A stretch of 64,000 nucleotides of DNA from Leptolyngbya sp. NIES-2104. GTDB taxonomy: Bacteria > Cyanobacteriota > Cyanobacteriia > Leptolyngbyales > Leptolyngbyaceae. The notes below the pieces were generated by a model. It was not told the origin of the DNA. It was given only the letters and a program-made list of their open reading frames with translations, and ran no database searches. The first letter of the stretch is position 1, and every line of letters starts with the position of its first letter. Positions 1 through 9,028 of the stretch are shown here, piece by piece. Both the position numbers and the translations under genes were made by a program. Location: contig NZ_BBWW01000001.1 of assembly GCF_001485215.1 (NCBI RefSeq), forward strand, positions 3,968,001 through 4,032,000, given 5' to 3'.

Positions 1-877
1 TGCAAATCTCTGTTTCTACGAAGGTTCGTTCTGCGGGAGCAACTTTTCCAACAACTAAAAGACAGAGCTTTCTTGCTGCCTCTGGCGGAAGTTGTTGAAT
101 TGCTTCTAGAATTTGATGGATTCCTTTTCGTCGATCGATCGCTCCAAACAGAAGAAATACACACCTTTCTTGCTCAATCTTGAGTGTTTCTCTTCGCAGA
201 TCATCGATTTGCTCAGAGTGATCTTGCACGAACTTTGGGATTGGATCAGGCAAGACCTGCATCTTCGAGCTGTTCGCATTCGACTGAGAAGCCTCTACTG
301 CATAAGGATCGAGACAAAAAATATGACTAACTTTTGAATGTTGAAGAACCCGTGAGAGAATTTGCTTCTGACGGATGCTTTTGATTCGCTCTTTCCAGGA
401 TGAAACGTAACCCTCAAAGTTCTGATAGTGAAAGGATGGTCTGAGATAAATTCCTGACATCGAACAGCTTGGATTCAGCCCGATTGCTAAAAGCGCCTGA
501 AAAGGATCAATAGCAGTCAAAAAGCAATGATCGGCGTTTAGCTGTTTGATATATCGATTAATGATTTTCCATTCCATCCACGCTTTGAGCAACAGACTTT
601 TTTGTTGAACGATCGCAGTATGTTCACCCGCATCGATCGCATAGTACCGAATATTGTGATCGCTTGCTTCTGGCGGGCAAATCATGTCTCGATGTTGCTC
701 TAACATCAAAGGCGAAACGACAAAATTTAATTCTCCAACTAGCTTCTCTTTGCACCAGTAGTCGATCAGATGACGCAAATAAACGGGATGATGTCCGCCG
801 ACACCATTGCTGAACACCATCAGCCGACGAATTGAGTTTTCAGGATTGAGGGAGCTTTTTAGCGGGTGAGTCAGCAT
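1..877 (-). CDS. GT4-like glycosyltransferase, 3' end outside the window
   Basis: A continuous reading frame runs from an ATG at 877 off the left edge (292 codons visible). The N-terminus has a GGHHPVYLRHLIDYW stretch typical of the glycine-rich first loop of GT-B enzymes. A later FLLFGAIDRRKGIHQILEAI segment is the usual start of the C-terminal nucleotide-sugar domain. It aligns along its length with the complete enzyme at 2194-3510, more loosely than the neighbouring pair of duplicates do, so the two are diverged paralogues. It starts 17 bases after the stop of the gene at 895-1986 and belongs to the same minus-strand polysaccharide operon. Donor and acceptor sugars cannot be told. Clear for the family, unknown for substrate. 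Confidence 0.8.
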   Translation of the reverse strand, partial: MLTHPLKSSLNPENSIRRLMVFSNGVGGHHPVYLRHLIDYWCKEKLVGELNFVVSPLMLEQHRDMICPPEASDHNIRYYAIDAGEHTAIVQQKSLLLKAWMEWKIINRYIKQLNADHCFLTAIDPFQALLAIGLNPSCSMSGIYLRPSFHYQNFEGYVSSWKERIKSIRQKQILSRVLQHSKVSHIFCLDPYAVEASQSNANSSKMQVLPDPIPKFVQDHSEQIDDLRRETLKIEQERCVFLLFGAIDRRKGIHQILEAIQQLPPEAARKLCLLVVGKVAPAERTFVETEIC

Positions 878-894
878 TCGGTGATTCAGGCAGA

Positions 895-1986
895 TTATGA
901 CAATTTTGAGAGTTGCTGGACAGATTGAATGAAGCGGTTTTCTTCAGCTAGAGGGCGTTTTAATTCGGGGGGAGGGGGAAGCGATCGCGTGATCAAGTCC
1001 CGGAGTTCGATCGCGTCTTCATAGCAATACACACCGCTATATCCAAACGCACTTCGACCAGCATTGAGATTTGCTACCACTGGGATTCCAGCGATCAGCA
1101 TTTCTGGAATTCGCGTCAGTGCGCCAGAGCTTGCCGTTTGGTGAACGAGAGCCGCTTTGGTATGCGTTAGAAATTTCGTCAAGGCTGCGTCTGAAACGGC
1201 TCCGTGAACTGTAAAATCTGCGTCGCTGTACTCCATTAAAGTTTCCGTTGCATATCCCACAATATCAACTTGAAATTCGCTCTGTTGACGCAGTGTTTTT
1301 AACCAGGTAATTTGCTCGATCATGCCTTCACGGGTGGGTGGATTTCCAGCACTGCCAAGAATGAGGTAACGATCTTTTGTCATTGTTTCTCGCTGCTGTC
1401 GAATCCTTGCAAGCTGTTCGACGATCGCGCTCGGTGGATAATACGGCAAATAAAACGCATTCACGCCTTTTAGCCGCAAAAACCACATCTCTTCATAGGC
1501 AATGCAAAAAACGGTATCCGCCTTTGCTAAAGCTGCAACCTCAGTCGATAAACTCTCATGAAACGCCCGCTGATCTGGAACCAGTGATTCTAGGTTGTGC
1601 GGCATTGCAATCACGTTGAATCCCTGATCTTTCGCAACATACGGAGCGACATAGTTCTTAGTGGCTTCCCAAATTAGCAATGAATGTTCAGCATGTTGCG
1701 CTAATACTTGGTGATAAAGCTGACGCTGGAAGCCACAGAATGCCAGATTGTTTAGCGATCGATGAGTTCGGATTTGATGATTTGCAATGAAAAAGAACGT
1801 TTTCGGATTCGCGATCGCACTTAGTCCCGCAAGATACCGCTTGCTCGGCGTATCTAAAATCTGTCGTTCAAACTGAACGATTTCGAGATTTGCCCGCGCA
1901 ATTAGTTCGGCAATTTGTGCGGTTCGACGGTTGCCGCCATGACCGCTTGCGATGTTAGAAAAGAAAGTATCAACTAAAACCTGCAT
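895..1986 (-). CDS. putative glycosyltransferase, copy A of a duplicated gene
   Basis: A 363-residue protein. An upstream in-frame start at 2025 exists, but the ATG at 1986 gives the same MQVLVDTFF N-terminus as the paralogue at 3512-4600, so I use it. The two proteins are roughly two thirds identical by eye. A GHGGNRRTAQI segment follows the first strand. The C-terminal half holds IVGYATE and an ALVHQTASSGALTRIPEMLIAGIPVVAN block that looks like the donor-binding half of a GT-B enzyme (conserved E of RIPEML). No signal peptide or membrane segment is seen. I do not recognise a named subfamily. Its position in the operon points to assembly of a cell-surface glycan on the cytoplasmic face. Confidence 0.75.
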   Translation of the reverse strand: MQVLVDTFFSNIASGHGGNRRTAQIAELIARANLEIVQFERQILDTPSKRYLAGLSAIANPKTFFFIANHQIRTHRSLNNLAFCGFQRQLYHQVLAQHAEHSLLIWEATKNYVAPYVAKDQGFNVIAMPHNLESLVPDQRAFHESLSTEVAALAKADTVFCIAYEEMWFLRLKGVNAFYLPYYPPSAIVEQLARIRQQRETMTKDRYLILGSAGNPPTREGMIEQITWLKTLRQQSEFQVDIVGYATETLMEYSDADFTVHGAVSDAALTKFLTHTKAALVHQTASSGALTRIPEMLIAGIPVVANLNAGRSAFGYSGVYCYEDAIELRDLITRSLPPPPELKRPLAEENRFIQSVQQLSKLS

Positions 1987-2030
1987 ACTTCTGATTACGC
2001 GGTAGAGCAGCGAGAAACCGGACAAAAAAC

Positions 2031-2165
2031 TTAATCCCAGCGAACTTCTGTTCTTAAATGACTATTGCGTTTGACAAAGCAAATATCACAGTGTCCTAAC
2101 GCTCGATCGCAAGGGTGCCGCGAGAACCCTGGAAAATCGTAGACAACGTAACTGCGATCGCGATT
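2031..2165 (-). pseudogene. 3' remnant of an FkbM methyltransferase gene
   Basis: Translation of the minus strand gives about 44 residues that match the C-terminus of the FkbM methyltransferase at 4701-5471: 30 of the last 42 residues are identical, including YVVYDFPGFSR and the final RWD followed by a stop. The rest of the gene is absent. The segment lies at the same place relative to copy A of the glycosyltransferase (895-1986) as the intact methyltransferase does relative to copy B (3512-4600). It is therefore the upstream end of a tandemly duplicated block. It has no start codon and is not expected to be translated. Confidence 0.85.
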
Positions 2166-2195
2166 TGAGGCAGCAATTTTTGAGGCAGCAATTTT
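2166..2195. repeat. 15-base direct tandem repeat at duplication junction
   Basis: The unit TGAGGCAGCAATTTT occurs twice head to tail. The second copy runs into the stop codon of the gene at 2194-3510, and the first abuts the methyltransferase remnant. It sits exactly at the join of the two duplicated blocks. This suits a recombination or slippage scar. Confidence 0.85.
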
Positions 2196-3510
2196 AGGAA
2201 TCTTGGGTCGTGCTTAAAGTCTTAGATGAAGGGTTAAGAAGCCCGGAGCAAAGGACTTCTGCAAATTTCTCTGCTAGGTTGAGTTGTACAAGTGCTTCCA
2301 TTTTCTGGTGATTGCAGAGCGTCTCCGGAGATAGACTGAGGATTCTTGCAATGCCGTTGGCAATTTCAGAGGGCTTTTCGGAGTCGATGGTTAACCCTAA
2401 CTCATGTTCCTCAATCAACTTGCCCATCACACCATAGTTTGAGCCGAGTACAGGCTTTTGCACAGCCGCAGCTTGGACAAGAATATTACTCATACCTACA
2501 TGACGTTGGTAAGGCGTGAGAACTACGTCTGCGAGTTGAAAATAGGGTTTTACCTCAGATTCCGCCACATATTGAGCCTGCAAGATGACTTGAACAGCAG
2601 AAGACTGTTTAATCGCTTGCATTGACTCCTGAAGTTTGGATTGCTCTTGAGCAGGAACTTCACCCACAATCAGCACACATATTTTTTCAGCGACCTGAGC
2701 AGAAAGGTACTGAATGGAGTCAAGCAATTGAGCAGTTCCCTTGCGGTATCTGACCCGCCCAAACAGCAGCAATACTTTGCGGTTTGGTTCAATCCCCAAT
2801 TTTGATCGAAGCCCTATGACTCGTTGTGAAGCGATTTCTGAAGAGATTGTATCGAGTTCAATTGGGTCGGGAATATGACAAACTCTGACCGAAGGAGACA
2901 GAGCAACGATTGCAGGAATTGCATAGGGATCTAAACTGAACAGTAAATTGACCTGGCGAGATTGAAGAACCCGCTGCAATAAGTTTTTTTTGCGCCATTG
3001 CCGAAGTGCTTCCTTCCAAGTGAACCGGAAATTGGGAAATTGAGCATAATGAAAAGTCGGTCTAAAGTAAATGCCTGCAACTGGACAAGGCGCTTTCTGT
3101 CCGAAAGCAATCGGCAATTGTAGATGATCAAAATACAGCAACAATATTTGAGTTGCTTGAAGCTTTCGAGCCACTTGGCAAAGCAAATTCCACTCCGCAA
3201 AGAGTTTCGTATAAAGCGATCGCTTTTGTTGTACAGTACGAAACTCTGCCTCGGTGATCGGGATGAAGCGCACCCGTTCTTTACAATCCTCTGAGACTAG
3301 TTGAACGATGTCGGGATGTGCTTCTAGAAAGGCAGGCGCAACTACAAAATCGAGATAATCCGGAAATTTATGCTCACAGAAATATTCAATGAGGTGCCGA
3401 ATATGAGTTGGATGGTGCCCACTTACTTTTAGACCAAAAATCATTAAGCGGGTTAGCTGACCATGACTGGGAACGTTGTATTCCTTTGGCACGGACTTAG
3501 AGAACAACAT
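2194..3510 (-). CDS. GT4-like glycosyltransferase
   Basis: A 438-residue GT-B type enzyme. Near the N-terminus is MIFGLKVSGHHPTHIRHLIEYF. The C-terminal domain begins with VLLLFGRVRYRKGTAQLLDSI and contains VVLTPYQRHVGMSNILVQAAAVQKPVLGSNYGVMGKLI, which carries the donor-contacting region in which many GT4 enzymes have an E-x7-E motif. Here the first glutamate is not obvious. It starts one base after the stop of the gene at 3512-4600, so the two are probably translationally coupled. The partial gene at 1-877 is its paralogue. Substrate unknown. Confidence 0.82.
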   Translation of the reverse strand: MLFSKSVPKEYNVPSHGQLTRLMIFGLKVSGHHPTHIRHLIEYFCEHKFPDYLDFVVAPAFLEAHPDIVQLVSEDCKERVRFIPITEAEFRTVQQKRSLYTKLFAEWNLLCQVARKLQATQILLLYFDHLQLPIAFGQKAPCPVAGIYFRPTFHYAQFPNFRFTWKEALRQWRKKNLLQRVLQSRQVNLLFSLDPYAIPAIVALSPSVRVCHIPDPIELDTISSEIASQRVIGLRSKLGIEPNRKVLLLFGRVRYRKGTAQLLDSIQYLSAQVAEKICVLIVGEVPAQEQSKLQESMQAIKQSSAVQVILQAQYVAESEVKPYFQLADVVLTPYQRHVGMSNILVQAAAVQKPVLGSNYGVMGKLIEEHELGLTIDSEKPSEIANGIARILSLSPETLCNHQKMEALVQLNLAEKFAEVLCSGLLNPSSKTLSTTQDS

Positions 3511-3511
3511 A

Positions 3512-4600
3512 TCAATGGTTAGCTAATTTTTGTAAGCAGTCAATGAAATGCTTTTCCGCTGCTATCGGAGGTGGTGGAATCTCAAAGACTTCTAGGGGTT
3601 GCTGCATTAGATTCAATAATTCGATGATGCTTTCATAGCAGTGAATTCCAGCATAGTCGAATGCACTACGGCAGGCATTACGATTGGCGATAACCGGAAT
3701 TCCTGCAACCAACATCTCTGGAATGCGGGTTAATGCCCCTGAACTGGGCGTTTGATGCACGAGGGCTGCTTTGGCATGAGTCATGAATTTTGACAATTGT
3801 TCAGTTGAAACTGCACCATGCACTGTAATGTTGACATCGCAGTAGCTCGTGAGTGACTCGGTCTTAAAGCCGACAATGTCTACCTGAAACTCAATCTGCT
3901 GGCGAAGCTGTTTCAGCCAAGTGATCTGCTCGATCATACCTTGTCGAGTTGGCGGATTTCCAGCACCTCCGACGATTAAGAAGCGATCGTTTGACGTTGT
4001 TTTTCGAGCTTGCCGAATTTCGATTAGCTGGTCTACGATCGCTTTCGGTGGATAGTACGGCAGATAGTGAGCATTCGCGCCGCTTAACCGCAAGAACCAG
4101 GTTTCTTCGCGAGAAATGCAAAAGACAATATCTGCTTTCGCCAGTGCATTTGCTTCAGTACTGAGACTCTCGAAAAATGCAGCTTGATTGGGAACGAGTG
4201 ACTCCAAATTGTGCGGTAAAGCACACACTTTGAAGCCTTTTTCCTTAGCAACATAAGGCGCAATATAGTTCTTTGTGGCTTCCCAAAGCAGCACAGGACT
4301 TCCCGTGTGTTTTTCTAAAACCTGCTCATAGAGTTTTCTTTGAAATCCGCAAAAAGAGAGTCCTGTGAGTGATCGCGCTACGTTCAGGCGATGTTTGGCA
4401 ATAAAAAAATACGTTTTGGGATTTGCGATCGCGCTGAGTCCTGCTAGATAGCGCTCACGCGGAGTTTTGAGAAAGGTGCGTTCAAATTGCACAACCTCAA
4501 GATTCGCTCGCTCAACTAATTTGGCAATCTGCGCGGTTCGACGGTTTCCACCATGTCCGTTCGGCTGATTGTCAAAAAAAGTATCAACTAGAACCTGCAT
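3512..4600 (-). CDS. putative glycosyltransferase, copy B of a duplicated gene
   Basis: A 362-residue cytoplasmic protein, paralogue of 895-1986, with the same MQVLVDTFF start, the same NGHGGNRRTAQI segment and the same ALVHQTPSSGALTRIPEMLVAGIPVIANRN donor-domain block. It lies 100 bases downstream of the FkbM methyltransferase. The gap holds a short hairpin (ATCCAC-TTT-GTGGAT) and no gene. The equivalent gap before copy A is shortened. Both copies are intact frames, so each may act on a different linkage. The name rests on the fold of the C-terminal half, not on a recognised subfamily. Confidence 0.75.
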   Translation of the reverse strand: MQVLVDTFFDNQPNGHGGNRRTAQIAKLVERANLEVVQFERTFLKTPRERYLAGLSAIANPKTYFFIAKHRLNVARSLTGLSFCGFQRKLYEQVLEKHTGSPVLLWEATKNYIAPYVAKEKGFKVCALPHNLESLVPNQAAFFESLSTEANALAKADIVFCISREETWFLRLSGANAHYLPYYPPKAIVDQLIEIRQARKTTSNDRFLIVGGAGNPPTRQGMIEQITWLKQLRQQIEFQVDIVGFKTESLTSYCDVNITVHGAVSTEQLSKFMTHAKAALVHQTPSSGALTRIPEMLVAGIPVIANRNACRSAFDYAGIHCYESIIELLNLMQQPLEVFEIPPPPIAAEKHFIDCLQKLANH

Positions 4601-4700
4601 ATTGATTACTGCACCTTAGAGGGTTGAGGAACTGGACAGATTTGAGCTTTCGACAAATGAATCCACTTTGTGGATGCTTCAAGCGTTGACGGCGAATTCT

Positions 4701-5471
4701 CTAATCCCAACGAGATTCAGAGCGAAAATGACCCTCGCGTTTGATAAAGCAAACGTCACATTGTCCTAACGCTTGATCGTAGGGACGGCGCGAAAATCCT
4801 GGAAAGTCATAGACTACATACTCGCGATCGCTCATAAACCGAATCACGTCTTCAAATACAGGTTGTCCCGGTAAAAACGCAAAGAGGGAGACTTCTAAGA
4901 TCAATACTTCAGTTCGACCAAAAATCTGAGTCGCTCCTTTCAAGGCTTCGAGTTCAAAGCCTTGAATATCGAGTTTGACAATCTCTGGGATCGAGAGCTT
5001 GCCAGCATTGAGCAAATCATCGATCGTGACAATTTCGACCGTTCGCTGCTTACCGGATTGTTGCAACTCAGCTTCAGAAGCAGGCAAAAACGATGATCCC
5101 GCTAAATCATCCCAAACCGTGAGATCAAGTTTTCCCGGTTCCGCTCCTGCTCCCGATAAAATCCATTGACTTCCCGGAAACTCTTGGCAAAACTGCTCTA
5201 GTGCAGATTGCATTTCAGACTGCGGCTCAATCATAAAGCAGTGTGCCTCCCGAAATACGCTCTTTGCAATGCGGCTCCACTGACTATTGTTGGCACCGAT
5301 ATCTAAAATCCAGGATGGCTTCAGTCCAGATTGCTGTAATCGAGTTAGTAGAAAGCGCATATCTCCGGCTGGACGCAGGAGAGAATTTCGGCTCCGAATA
5401 TCGTAACCTAGCCAATCCGTAACGGTTTTACCTGCTCGTTTTGCCTGCAAGAGAAGTTTGGAGTGTCCCAT
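4701..5471 (-). CDS. FkbM family methyltransferase
   Basis: A 256-residue SAM-dependent methyltransferase of the FkbM type. Motif I is ILDIGANNSQWSRIA at about residues 55-69. The family-typical IVKLDIQGFELEALKGA lies near residue 170. FkbM proteins in polysaccharide loci are thought to O-methylate sugars, so a methylated residue or a methyl chain terminator is the likely product. That role is inferred. It begins 7 bases after the GT2 gene ends and is intact, in contrast with its 3' remnant at 2031-2165. Confidence 0.88.
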   Translation of the reverse strand: MGHSKLLLQAKRAGKTVTDWLGYDIRSRNSLLRPAGDMRFLLTRLQQSGLKPSWILDIGANNSQWSRIAKSVFREAHCFMIEPQSEMQSALEQFCQEFPGSQWILSGAGAEPGKLDLTVWDDLAGSSFLPASEAELQQSGKQRTVEIVTIDDLLNAGKLSIPEIVKLDIQGFELEALKGATQIFGRTEVLILEVSLFAFLPGQPVFEDVIRFMSDREYVVYDFPGFSRRPYDQALGQCDVCFIKREGHFRSESRWD

Positions 5472-5478
5472 GATGGTT

Positions 5479-6249
5479 TTAGATTGAGGTTTGGAGAGTA
5501 ACTCTTAAGTTACGGAGCGATCGCAGTCCTTGAACAATCCATCGCTGCGTCAGGGGTAGCTTGTCGGTGTAAGTTTGCAAATAAGTCTGATAGCGTTGTT
5601 TACTCAAGCCAACTTGAGCATCGATCGCTGTTTTTGTATTGGCATAGATACGATAGCGACCCAAGTTCACATCAATGTATTTCAAATGTGCGATCATTGA
5701 CGCTTTTAGGACAAAATCGACATCCATTGCATAGTGTTCCTCGACTTTGTAGTCGCCGATCTGTTGATGGAGTGACGCATGGTAAAAATAGGCGGCAGGG
5801 TTAGCAAGATGCGTGCGACCAATCAGCAAATTCGTTAGAGAAAGGGCATTGGGGCGATTGAGAAAGGTTCGATCGCTTTGTTCATCCCAAACCCAACAGT
5901 TTCCCACGAGCAGACTCGGAACGGGTAGAGTTGTAAACTGCTCTAGAACGGTGTTGAGCGCGTTCGGCTCATAGAGATCATCGATATTGAGAACGCCGAT
6001 AATTTCTCCCTCAGCAATTTTCAGCGCTTTGTTCATCGCGTCGGATTGACCGCGATCGGGTTCTGAGAACCAGCGAATATGGGGGTATCGCTCAGCATAT
6101 TGGCGAATGATGGCAACGGTATGATCTTTCGAGCCACCATCGGCAATGATATGCTCAACATTTGGGCAGTTCTGAGCAATCACATTCTCGATGCACTCAG
6201 CAATAAATTGCTCTCCGTTATAAACCGGAGTTAAAACACTAATTTTCAT
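5479..6249 (-). CDS. family 2 glycosyltransferase
   Basis: A 256-residue GT-A enzyme. It starts with MKISVLTPVYNGEQFI, has IIADGGS at residues 35-40 in the nucleotide-binding region, and VLNIDDLYEP with the metal-binding NIDD at 88-91. RGQSDAMNKAL is typical of WcaA-like GT2 proteins. It is a clear relative of the GT2 at 22935-23747 in the second operon, sharing PHIRW, GQSDAMNK and AMDVDF/AMDLDF. The protein is soluble with no membrane segment, so it would act on the cytoplasmic face. It starts two bases after the end of the GT4 gene at 6252. Confidence 0.9.
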   Translation of the reverse strand: MKISVLTPVYNGEQFIAECIENVIAQNCPNVEHIIADGGSKDHTVAIIRQYAERYPHIRWFSEPDRGQSDAMNKALKIAEGEIIGVLNIDDLYEPNALNTVLEQFTTLPVPSLLVGNCWVWDEQSDRTFLNRPNALSLTNLLIGRTHLANPAAYFYHASLHQQIGDYKVEEHYAMDVDFVLKASMIAHLKYIDVNLGRYRIYANTKTAIDAQVGLSKQRYQTYLQTYTDKLPLTQRWIVQGLRSLRNLRVTLQTSI

Positions 6250-6251
6250 CT

Positions 6252-7472
6252 TTAACGATTCAAAAGGGCGCAGTACAGTTCCAGATATCGATCGGCTTGT
6301 TGGTCTAAGCGATATTCTTCGATCGCGATCGCTCTTGCGTTTTGCTGCATTTGATGGCGCAAATCCGGATCTTCGAGCAGTTCTACAATGCCTTGACCTA
6401 AATCTTCCGCATCATTGGGACTTGCTAGATAGCCCGTCACCCGATGCCGCACAACATCAGGAACGCCCCCAACTTTGAACGACACCATCGGAGTGCCACA
6501 GGCAAGACTTTCTTGCAGGACGAGCGGTAAGTTATCAGCACGTGTGGGAAGCAAAAATAAATCAGCAGCAGAATACGCGATCGCTTTTAATCGATCGTTG
6601 CTCACATGTCCTAAATTGACCGTGGGCATTCCGACGACTTCAGACAAGGTTTCGCTACCCGTTCCAATCGTGAGCAACAAAGTTTCTGATTTGAGGCTAG
6701 ACGGTAAAGCTTGAAGTGCTTTGACTAAGACATCACTCCCTTTACGACTGTCGCTCAGCGAGAACGCAGCAAACATCAGCACCTTTTTATCTTGAGGAAT
6801 GCCGAGCAGAGATCGACAATGTTCTTGATCGAGCGGTTGATAAGCTTCTGTATCAATCCCATACGGAATGTGATGCACATCAAAGCGACCGAGGAGTCCC
6901 GCTTTTGCTTGTTCGACCAGCCAGCGACTCGGAGCCACGATCGTTAAATCACTGCGATCGTAAATCCAGTTTTTTAGCTTCCATTCGGTGCGGGTATTGT
7001 CGAGCTTGATGCTTGGATAAGTTTCAGGATAAGGACAATTTCCACAGCCTGTTTTCCAGCGATCGCAGTCATAACTATAGCTACAGTGCCCGGTAAAACT
7101 CCACATATCATGCAGGGTAAAGATTGCAGGTTTTTTTCGAGTGAGCTTGGGTAATGTTAGATAGTTAAAATAGCCAGAATGTAAATTGTGAAAGTTCAGA
7201 ACATCAGCGGCTTGATAAGATGGATGCTGCTCGATTTTGAAGCTACTGAGGATCGAGACATAGCTGAGTCCTAAATCTTGGCTCAAGGTTGCTATTTTCG
7301 TCTCGATGTAGGATCTACGGGGCACCTTGGTGACGGCATCACTCCCTGAGTCTTTTCGCCCGACGAGTAGTTTAGAATCGATTCCCTGAGCGAGTAAGCC
7401 TTGATGCAGTCGATATCCTGCGATCGCGGCTCCTCCATAGACATCAGAGAAATTGAGATGTAAGACTTTCAT
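6252..7472 (-). CDS. GT4 family glycosyltransferase
   Basis: A 406-residue GT-B enzyme. It opens with MKVLHLNFSDVYGGAAIAGYRLHQGL, the usual sugar-acceptor loop. WSFTGHCSYSYDCDRWKTGCGNCP is a Cys-rich segment known from a WcaC/Wca-like GT4 subgroup. The C-terminal half has DLFLLPTRADNLPLVLQESLACGTPMVSFKVGGVPDVVRH, a full donor-binding motif with the conserved LQESLACG. The start overlaps the preceding gene by 4 bases (ATGA), indicating coupled translation. The acceptor is unknown. Confidence 0.92.
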   Translation of the reverse strand: MKVLHLNFSDVYGGAAIAGYRLHQGLLAQGIDSKLLVGRKDSGSDAVTKVPRRSYIETKIATLSQDLGLSYVSILSSFKIEQHPSYQAADVLNFHNLHSGYFNYLTLPKLTRKKPAIFTLHDMWSFTGHCSYSYDCDRWKTGCGNCPYPETYPSIKLDNTRTEWKLKNWIYDRSDLTIVAPSRWLVEQAKAGLLGRFDVHHIPYGIDTEAYQPLDQEHCRSLLGIPQDKKVLMFAAFSLSDSRKGSDVLVKALQALPSSLKSETLLLTIGTGSETLSEVVGMPTVNLGHVSNDRLKAIAYSAADLFLLPTRADNLPLVLQESLACGTPMVSFKVGGVPDVVRHRVTGYLASPNDAEDLGQGIVELLEDPDLRHQMQQNARAIAIEEYRLDQQADRYLELYCALLNR

Positions 7473-8977
7473 GCCTTGTGAATTGTCTCCAAAATCAGCG
7501 ACATCACTCGTTGTGCAGCTTGTCCATCACAGTCACCTGCATGAGATTGTAAAAAGTCACGCTGTGCCTCGAATAAATCAGACTGCTGCATCGCGGTTAA
7601 CTGTTGAACTTGATTCAGCGAGTCACACAGCATCTCCGGAGAATAACCGGGAAATGCTGCGCTCGATCGCACAAACGATAACACCGGAGCCGAAGCCGCA
7701 AAGTGAGCATGAATCACAGGCTTACCAAAAAACATCGCTTCTAAGCCTGCGGTCGAATCTTCCGAAATCACGACACTCGCTTTAGCAATCAAGGTCTGAA
7801 CATTTGTGGTACTGACTTCGACTCGATCGCTCAATGAATGCTGCTCAATATAAGTTTGATACCGCTCTACATAGTCGGCTGGATGCGGTTTGATCACCAA
7901 ACGAGCATCGGGAAACTTCGATAGGGCAATCATCAGCGCTTCTAAAATCTCAATCCCTTCGTCAGCGTATCGAGACGGAGCGTAACATTTCTCTGGACTG
8001 TGAGGACGAGTTACCCAGAGCCAGTAGTTTCCTTCTGGAGCTAACTTTTCTGGGTATCGAAGGCGATCGTATTCGGGATTTCCGGTGATCACGATGCGCG
8101 GTTGATAGCTCGAATCTTGCTGATAGCGATCGCGGCGATGCGTTCCCCAAACTGCTAAATCTGACGCATACGCCTCATCGAGATAATAGCGCTCACAATC
8201 TAATCCATGCTGAAGCATCACCGATGGAATTCCGTCGCGCTGAGCAATCAAGGCATATTCCTGAACCGGATGATGATTATCGGCATACAGCAAAATCGCA
8301 TCGGGGCGAGTCATTCGCATTTCGATTTCTGCGACACGAACATATGCCAACTGCTGAATGATCTGAGTTTGGAGTCTTGGCGCATCTTCAGAAATTAGTT
8401 CGATGTTAAACGCTTTGAGTCCTTCGGTAATGCCTTCATATAACTGAAATGCGAATGCTGCTTCGTCAGAAGTTAGCGGAGGTTGTTGTCCTAACTTGTT
8501 GATTTCGAGAAAATAGCTAGATTGCAGATAAGAACCGCGAAGTAGAATTTGTTTCGATCGCATTAAGGTTTCCAAGCCCTGTTTTAGTCGGGGACAGGGA
8601 CGAGGAACAAACAAAATCGGGAGATTTTGGCGGTTGGAAACTGATGTTTGACGAATGGCGCGAATACGATCGTAAGTTGGGCGAAACGGTTGTTTGAGCA
8701 GTTCCGCGATCGGGTTGCGGTTTTGGCGAAACTTTCCTTGCAGGGGTTGAATCAGCGATCGTTCAAAGGCGAATTTCTCAGGGTTGCGATGTTGGCGGAT
8801 AGCTCTAGAAGCTTTGTCCCAGAGAAACGATCGGGTGAGTTCCGCATAGTTTAATCCGTTGCGAATCGGATCGATTGAACTGTGATCCTGCCAGTGACAG
8901 ATTGCAGTCCAAGCAAGCTGATCAACGACTTCGACGCTGAGAGACTGCCAATCGACAGAGCTTTGTAACAATACCAT
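7469..8977 (-). CDS. GT-B surface-polysaccharide glycosyltransferase-like protein (KPHP type)
   Basis: A 502-residue soluble protein. The C-terminal half contains ARLVIKPHPADYVERYQTYI (KPHP near residue 362) and ASVVISEDSTAGLEAMFFGKPVIHAHF. This KPHP followed by an S/T-x-x-x-E loop is shared by capsule polysaccharide synthases, polysialyltransferase-like enzymes and CDP-glycerol glycerophosphotransferases. Since kds genes lie just upstream in the operon, a role in adding or extending a KDO-containing glycan is possible but cannot be read from the motifs. It overlaps the GT4 at 6252-7472 by four bases. Confidence 0.75.
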   Translation of the reverse strand: MVLLQSSVDWQSLSVEVVDQLAWTAICHWQDHSSIDPIRNGLNYAELTRSFLWDKASRAIRQHRNPEKFAFERSLIQPLQGKFRQNRNPIAELLKQPFRPTYDRIRAIRQTSVSNRQNLPILFVPRPCPRLKQGLETLMRSKQILLRGSYLQSSYFLEINKLGQQPPLTSDEAAFAFQLYEGITEGLKAFNIELISEDAPRLQTQIIQQLAYVRVAEIEMRMTRPDAILLYADNHHPVQEYALIAQRDGIPSVMLQHGLDCERYYLDEAYASDLAVWGTHRRDRYQQDSSYQPRIVITGNPEYDRLRYPEKLAPEGNYWLWVTRPHSPEKCYAPSRYADEGIEILEALMIALSKFPDARLVIKPHPADYVERYQTYIEQHSLSDRVEVSTTNVQTLIAKASVVISEDSTAGLEAMFFGKPVIHAHFAASAPVLSFVRSSAAFPGYSPEMLCDSLNQVQQLTAMQQSDLFEAQRDFLQSHAGDCDGQAAQRVMSLILETIHKA

Positions 8978-8987
8978 GATCGTTCCT

Positions 8988-9028
8988 ATACCAAATTGAT
9001 CTCCGATCGCTACAGATTGACTTGATAT
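8988..9028. repeat. degenerate TACC-ended palindromic repeat
   Basis: ATACCAAATTGATCT at 8988-9002 is faced by an imperfect inverted copy at 9012-9028. The left arm is identical to that of the better preserved repeat at 14035-14075. It fills the intergenic gap and touches the stop codon of the gene at 9028. Confidence 0.6.
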
